Positions 60,478-64,000 of a DNA stretch of 64,000 nt are shown here, in pieces. The stretch is taken from assembly GCF_012273015.1 (NCBI RefSeq), contig NZ_CP050954.1:3636001-3700000 (forward strand), read 5' to 3'. Every line of letters begins with the position of its first letter. Position 1 is the first letter of the stretch. A model generated the notes under the pieces. The model searched no databases, was not told where the DNA came from, and saw nothing but the letters and a program-made list of their open reading frames with translations. Origin of the DNA: Hymenobacter sp. BT18. Lineage in GTDB: Bacteria > Bacteroidota > Bacteroidia > Cytophagales > Hymenobacteraceae. The position numbers and the translations under genes were made by a program.

Positions 60478-60492
60478 GCGCAATGCGGAAGT

Positions 60493-60537
60493 ACAAAACA
60501 AAGCCCACTCAGTAAGGAGAGCAGGCTTTGGGCTTTT
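60493..60537 (-). terminator. Probable weak terminator after the gene at 60568
   Basis: AAAGCCC/GGGCTTT arms 23 bases apart, followed on the minus strand by a T-rich stretch. The stem is short, so support is moderate. Confidence 0.55.
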
Positions 60538-60567
60538 ACGCAGGCAAGGCAGGAAGGATAGGCCGGG

Positions 60568-62736
60568 TCAGAGGCGCACCCCGATGCCGGGGCCAAGCAA
60601 GAAGAAAGGCTTGCCGCGGGAAAGCAGCCACCCGCCGCCCAGGTACAAGGGAAAGGAGAGTTTAGCCTCACGCCGGGTGGGGTACACCGAACCCAGCAGC
60701 ACGATGCCCAGGTCACGCTCTACGGAGGTGTCGCTGCTGTTCAGGTTGAAGGCATTGAGGGCCACAAACCCGGCCCCAATCTTATAGGGCCGCAGGCGGT
60801 TAATTTTCTCGGGGTGATAGAAGCTCAACTGGCCCAGCATGGCCAGGGAGATGCCACCAAAAGAGCCAAAACCAGTGTCGCCGGGCTTGCGCGTGAGCAG
60901 GCCGCCGGGGAAGCTCACGTCAATGTCGAACTTGATTTTGCGCTTGAGCACCAGCTCCAGCTTCTGCGAGAAGCCGGGCTCCTGGTACTGGCTCTGGGTG
61001 TGGCGTACCGTGATGATGATGGTGCTCCAGTCGTCCAGATCGTGGGTTTTACGGGCGGAAAGCAGGTTGTTGAGGCTCAGATTGCCTACCTGGCACTGCT
61101 TGTCCTGGTAAAACGCCGCCCGCACCGAGGAGCCATCCGGGCACACCACTATGTTGTCGACGGTGCGCATCTCAATCAGCTCGCCCTTGCTGTTCTGAGT
61201 GCGGATGTCGAAGGTGAGGTACTGCTTGCCGTAGAGCTGCTGCTCGGTGTCGATGCCCCCGGAGTTGAAGCTGAACACGACGTCGCTGATGGTGCGGTCG
61301 TAGAGAATGGGGCCGTTGAAGCGCGTGATGGGGCGGGGCACTTCCCCAAAGGTAATACCAACGAAGTCGAGGGGGTGGGGGCGCTGAAACTCGCGCACCG
61401 CCAGCGCAAATCCCGTGGGCTGCCCGGCGTTAAAGATGTTGATGCGTTTCTTGTCGCTCGAAATCGGAATCTGCACGCGGTACACCACCGAGGCATCGGA
61501 GCGAATGCTGGAATCGGAAGGCACCACCTGCACATCCTCGAAGTGAAACCGGGCCCGCTGCAACGACTCCCCATCCAGGCGCACGTCCACCGTTTCGCCG
61601 GGGTTCACGGCATTATTGTTGGTCCAGTCGCCGCCCCGGTGCCGCACGCTCAGCCCGCTGATGGTGGTCTTGGGAGAGATGTTGAAGTTGGTAACGTACT
61701 TGGCCAGGTCGTTTTCCTTGATGTAGAGGTAGCTGTCGGTCTGGCGGTGGGTGTTGTACACGCGCAGCCAGCACAGCACCCGGTCGTTGGTGAGGTACTG
61801 GCGAATGTAAAGCTCGGCAATCAGCTCCCCGCCGGGCTCCTCCTGGTCTTCGATGCGGTAGGTGCGGCGCAAATCAAACGTGCGGCCATTGTCCAGAATC
61901 AGCTCCACACCCTGGCGGCGGGTGGCCTCTACCAGGGTAATTTCCTTTTTATCCACGCTCAGAAACCGCAAACGCGAGGCCTTCACCGTGAAGTCCTGCC
62001 GGATGGGTGGCAGCGCGTAGCTCAGGCGGCGGTTGTTGTCGGTGAGAAACGGCTTTTCCGTCTGGGGTCGAACGGTGAGGATGCGGCTGCCGATGGTATT
62101 GGGCAGCACGTGCAAGCGCAGCTGGCCCTTTTCCTGGGTGAGGCGGTAGTCGATGTCCTGGCCGCGCGTCCACTCCCCGGTGGTGCGCACGTTCTTAGGG
62201 TTGTTGCTGCCGATGTCGAACACCTTTTCCTCGCCCACGAATAGCTCCGTATCGGAGGGGCGAAACTCCAGCGTGGTGCGCGTGACGGGCAGCAGATTCA
62301 CCGTTTGGGAAAGGGGCGGGCGGCCCGCCGTATCGGCGGGCGCCGTAAAGGTGAGCCGCAGAAACTGAGCCGCCGTCAGGTCGCGGAAACGCAGCTTAGC
62401 CCGGTACGAGGCGCCATCGGGGCCCAGGGTAAGAGAGTCGAGCAGCTGAAAATCGGCGGAGCGCACCAGGCGCAGGGGCTTGCGCACGTCGGGCTGGGGC
62501 GACACCAGCAGGTCAACCGTTTCGTCGTCGCGGCGGTAGCTGAAGTACAGGTGCGGCTCGCCTTTCACCGAAAACACGTGGCGGCTCAGCTGGTAGCTTA
62601 CCGTATCGGTGCGCAGGATAAGCTCCCGCAGCAGCGGGGCCCCGGCCTGGGCCTGCGTATGCTGGGCCCGCAGCCCGCCCATCACGAGCAGTAGCCCAAA
62701 AAAAATCCAACGAAAACCTCTAAAGCGAAACAGCAA
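60568..62736 (-). CDS. Large exported protein of unknown function
   Basis: A 722-residue protein with an N-terminal signal-like helix (about residues 8-23, FRWIFFGLLLVMGGLRAQ). Most of the length is beta-rich and repetitive: about five Ig-like or beta-sandwich units can be guessed (for example SDTELFVGEEKVFDIGSNNP, and VDVRLDGESLQRARFHFEDV). The last ~120 residues have alternating polar and hydrophobic strands and end LLGPGIGVRL, as many Bacteroidota outer-membrane beta-barrels do. No T9SS tail is seen. I know no named family; a surface or periplasmic role is likely. A TATTTTTG box on the minus strand at 62778 lies 42 bases upstream. Confidence 0.8.
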   Translation of the reverse strand: MLFRFRGFRWIFFGLLLVMGGLRAQHTQAQAGAPLLRELILRTDTVSYQLSRHVFSVKGEPHLYFSYRRDDETVDLLVSPQPDVRKPLRLVRSADFQLLDSLTLGPDGASYRAKLRFRDLTAAQFLRLTFTAPADTAGRPPLSQTVNLLPVTRTTLEFRPSDTELFVGEEKVFDIGSNNPKNVRTTGEWTRGQDIDYRLTQEKGQLRLHVLPNTIGSRILTVRPQTEKPFLTDNNRRLSYALPPIRQDFTVKASRLRFLSVDKKEITLVEATRRQGVELILDNGRTFDLRRTYRIEDQEEPGGELIAELYIRQYLTNDRVLCWLRVYNTHRQTDSYLYIKENDLAKYVTNFNISPKTTISGLSVRHRGGDWTNNNAVNPGETVDVRLDGESLQRARFHFEDVQVVPSDSSIRSDASVVYRVQIPISSDKKRINIFNAGQPTGFALAVREFQRPHPLDFVGITFGEVPRPITRFNGPILYDRTISDVVFSFNSGGIDTEQQLYGKQYLTFDIRTQNSKGELIEMRTVDNIVVCPDGSSVRAAFYQDKQCQVGNLSLNNLLSARKTHDLDDWSTIIITVRHTQSQYQEPGFSQKLELVLKRKIKFDIDVSFPGGLLTRKPGDTGFGSFGGISLAMLGQLSFYHPEKINRLRPYKIGAGFVALNAFNLNSSDTSVERDLGIVLLGSVYPTRREAKLSFPLYLGGGWLLSRGKPFFLLGPGIGVRL

Positions 62737-62777
62737 TTCCCAGTGCTTTTACTTGCCTAGCCCCACGCCCGGCGGCG

Positions 62778-62785
62778 CAAAAATA
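62778..62785 (-). promoter_or_regulatory. Candidate -7 box (TATTTTTG) for the gene at 60568
   Basis: Exact TAnnTTTG match on the minus strand 42 bases before the ATG at 62736; no -33 match. Confidence 0.4.
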
Positions 62786-62903
62786 GGCCGGCCTGCCGGC
62801 ATCCGTAGCATAGGCAGCAGGGTTTTGTGCAAACCTTAGCCGTAAGCCCGACAACAGAAAGTTCTTTTTACACGTTGCGGGCCTACGCTTCCCCTGTTTT
62901 TCT

Positions 62904-64000
62904 ATGCTCCGGTTTTTTCTGCTTGGTCTGTTGCTGCTGGCGTCAGCGGCTTCGGCCTCCGCCTATTCTGTGCTCACCCACCAGGCCAACATCGACTCCA
63001 CCTGGCAGCGGTGCCTGTTGCCCACCTTACAGCGGCGCTTTCCCGGTGGCACTTCGGCGGAACTGCAGGATGCCAAAGCCTACGCCTACGGGGGCGCCAT
63101 CATTCAGGACATGGGCTTTTACCCCTTTGGCTCGAAGCTGTTCACCAACCTCACCCACTATGTACGCTCCGGCGACTTCGTGCAGCACCTGCTGGAAGAA
63201 GCCCACGACCGGAATGAGTACGCGTTTGCGCTGGGGGCCCTGGCGCACTACGCCGCCGACATCAGCGGCCACCCCGAAGGCACCAACAAGGCCATGCCCT
63301 CGGTTTATCCGGAGCTGCAGGCCAGGTTCGGCAACGTCATTACGTACGAAGAAGCGCCTGCCCAGCATACCCAGCTCGAGTTTGCCTTTGATGTGGTGCA
63401 GGTGGCGGCCGGGCGCTACCGCTCCGACGACTACCACAACTACATCGGGTTCAAGGTGAGCAAGGAAGTGCTGGAGCGGGGCTTCGAGAAAACCTACGGC
63501 CTGAAGCTGGGGCAGGTCATTGCCAACGTGGACCTGAGCATCAGCTCCTACCGCTTTGCCGTGAAGGAGCTGATTCCGCTGGCCACCCGGGCCGCCTGGC
63601 AAAGCAAGCGCGACGACATCAAAAAGCTCAGTCCCAAAGCCCGCCGCCGCGACTACGTGTACCACCTCAGCCAGCGCCAGTATCGCAAGGAGTTTGGCGG
63701 CAGCTACCAGCGGCCGGGCCTGGGGGCGCGCATGCTCTCGGGCATTGTGCGGCTGCTGCCCAAGATAGGTCCCCTAAAACCGTTTGCCTTCGTGCTGCCC
63801 ACGCCCGAAGCCCAGAAGCTCTTTCGCAACTCCTTCCGGGTGGTGATAAGCAAGTACTGCGGACTGCTGGAAAAGCAGGGCCCCGGCCCCGTAGCGCCCC
63901 TGCCCAACACCGATTTCGACACGGGCCACCAAACCAAAGCCGGTGAGTATGCCCTGGCTGACGAAACCTACGGAGAGTGGCTGCGCAAGCTGGATGACAA
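62904..64000 (+). CDS. Zinc-dependent phospholipase C-like protein, 3' end missing
   Basis: The frame from the ATG at 62904 stays open to the last base, so the C-terminus is outside the window. The product starts with a signal peptide (MLRFFLLGLLLLASAASASA) and then AYSVLTHQANID. Histidine and aspartate residues in the SVLTHQ, DMGFYPFGSK, LTHYVRSGD and LAHYAADISGHPEG segments match zinc-dependent phospholipase C family proteins found widely in Bacteroidota. Activity on phospholipids is not shown. At least 365 codons are present. It diverges from the large exported protein gene, with a 167-base gap. Confidence 0.88.
   Translation, partial: MLRFFLLGLLLLASAASASAYSVLTHQANIDSTWQRCLLPTLQRRFPGGTSAELQDAKAYAYGGAIIQDMGFYPFGSKLFTNLTHYVRSGDFVQHLLEEAHDRNEYAFALGALAHYAADISGHPEGTNKAMPSVYPELQARFGNVITYEEAPAQHTQLEFAFDVVQVAAGRYRSDDYHNYIGFKVSKEVLERGFEKTYGLKLGQVIANVDLSISSYRFAVKELIPLATRAAWQSKRDDIKKLSPKARRRDYVYHLSQRQYRKEFGGSYQRPGLGARMLSGIVRLLPKIGPLKPFAFVLPTPEAQKLFRNSFRVVISKYCGLLEKQGPGPVAPLPNTDFDTGHQTKAGEYALADETYGEWLRKLDD

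Noticed and set aside
60814..62244. A 476-codon open frame antisense to the large exported protein
   Set aside because: It is low-complexity Val/Ala/His-rich without start context or domains. The sense gene has a signal peptide and promoter box.
1..64000. CRISPR arrays, phage genes, complete insertion sequences or a replication origin
   Set aside because: I looked for regularly spaced repeats, integrase or transposase motifs and DnaA-box clusters and saw none.

Overview
The window looks like a piece of chromosome from a high-GC member of the Bacteroidota, most likely a Hymenobacter-like cytophagalean. The reasons are: two secreted proteins with type IX secretion (T9SS) C-terminal sorting domains; repeated TAnnTTTG promoter boxes (with TTG/TTTG about 20 bases upstream in the best cases); OstA-like and DUF4835 proteins; a BshA bacillithiol gene next to a GH3/beta-lactamase fusion; and the gene order bamD-rpoZ-coaBC-DUF4835-recN, which is typical of this phylum. 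The genus is an inference. No phage, plasmid, complete insertion sequence or CRISPR array was seen. Most genes are core housekeeping genes.

Layout. 1-4.5 kb: hpt (cut by the window edge), adk, obg, grpE and dnaJ, with a long hairpin repeat in each gap from adk to dnaJ. 4.5-10.7 kb: an ECF sigma factor overlapping a four-helix membrane protein, a NatA/NatB-type ABC exporter, a small lipoprotein overlapping a ChaN-like gene, and an IscA/ErpA-type protein. 10.8-15.7 kb: a small membrane-anchored unknown, bshA and the GH3/beta-lactamase fusion. 16-23 kb: mutL, two rhomboid genes, an AlkD-like glycosylase, mdh and tilS. 23-31.6 kb: an envelope and cofactor block (OstA-like, bamD, rpoZ, coaC, coaB, DUF4835, recN, fabI). 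31.6-41.3 kb: a DUF3885 protein, a TPR histidine kinase, aroB, aroA, a BtuF-like protein, an M42 peptidase, a GNAT protein and a biotin-dependent carboxylase subunit. 41.4-52.8 kb: clpC, WbqC, a secreted unknown with a lipid A type acyltransferase, a YciO-like protein, a Calx-beta T9SS cargo, mltG, an AT-rich orphan, a thioesterase and a YihY protein. 52.9-64 kb: two tRNA-Ser genes, a SRAP peptidase, a small unknown plus a PAS-only protein, an M4 metallopeptidase with a T9SS tail, a TVP38/DedA protein, a large secreted unknown and a truncated zinc-dependent phospholipase C-like gene.

The strongest oddities are as follows. (1) CoaBC, normally one bifunctional protein, is encoded as two ORFs in different frames with a hairpin repeat exactly in the inter-domain linker. 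(2) Five complete and one half copy of a roughly 85-105 bp inverted-repeat family occupy intergenic gaps; their arms keep pairing while their sequences differ. (3) Two gene-free stretches, before the ECF sigma factor and after the ABC permease, share CTTGTAC and GTACCCTAT words and fold into several hairpins. (4) MutL lacks the recognisable endonuclease residues. (5) An AT-rich small gene interrupts GC-rich surroundings. I did not find a clearly new multi-gene system; the best candidates are the sigma/membrane-protein module, the small-unknown/PAS-only pair and the repeat family.
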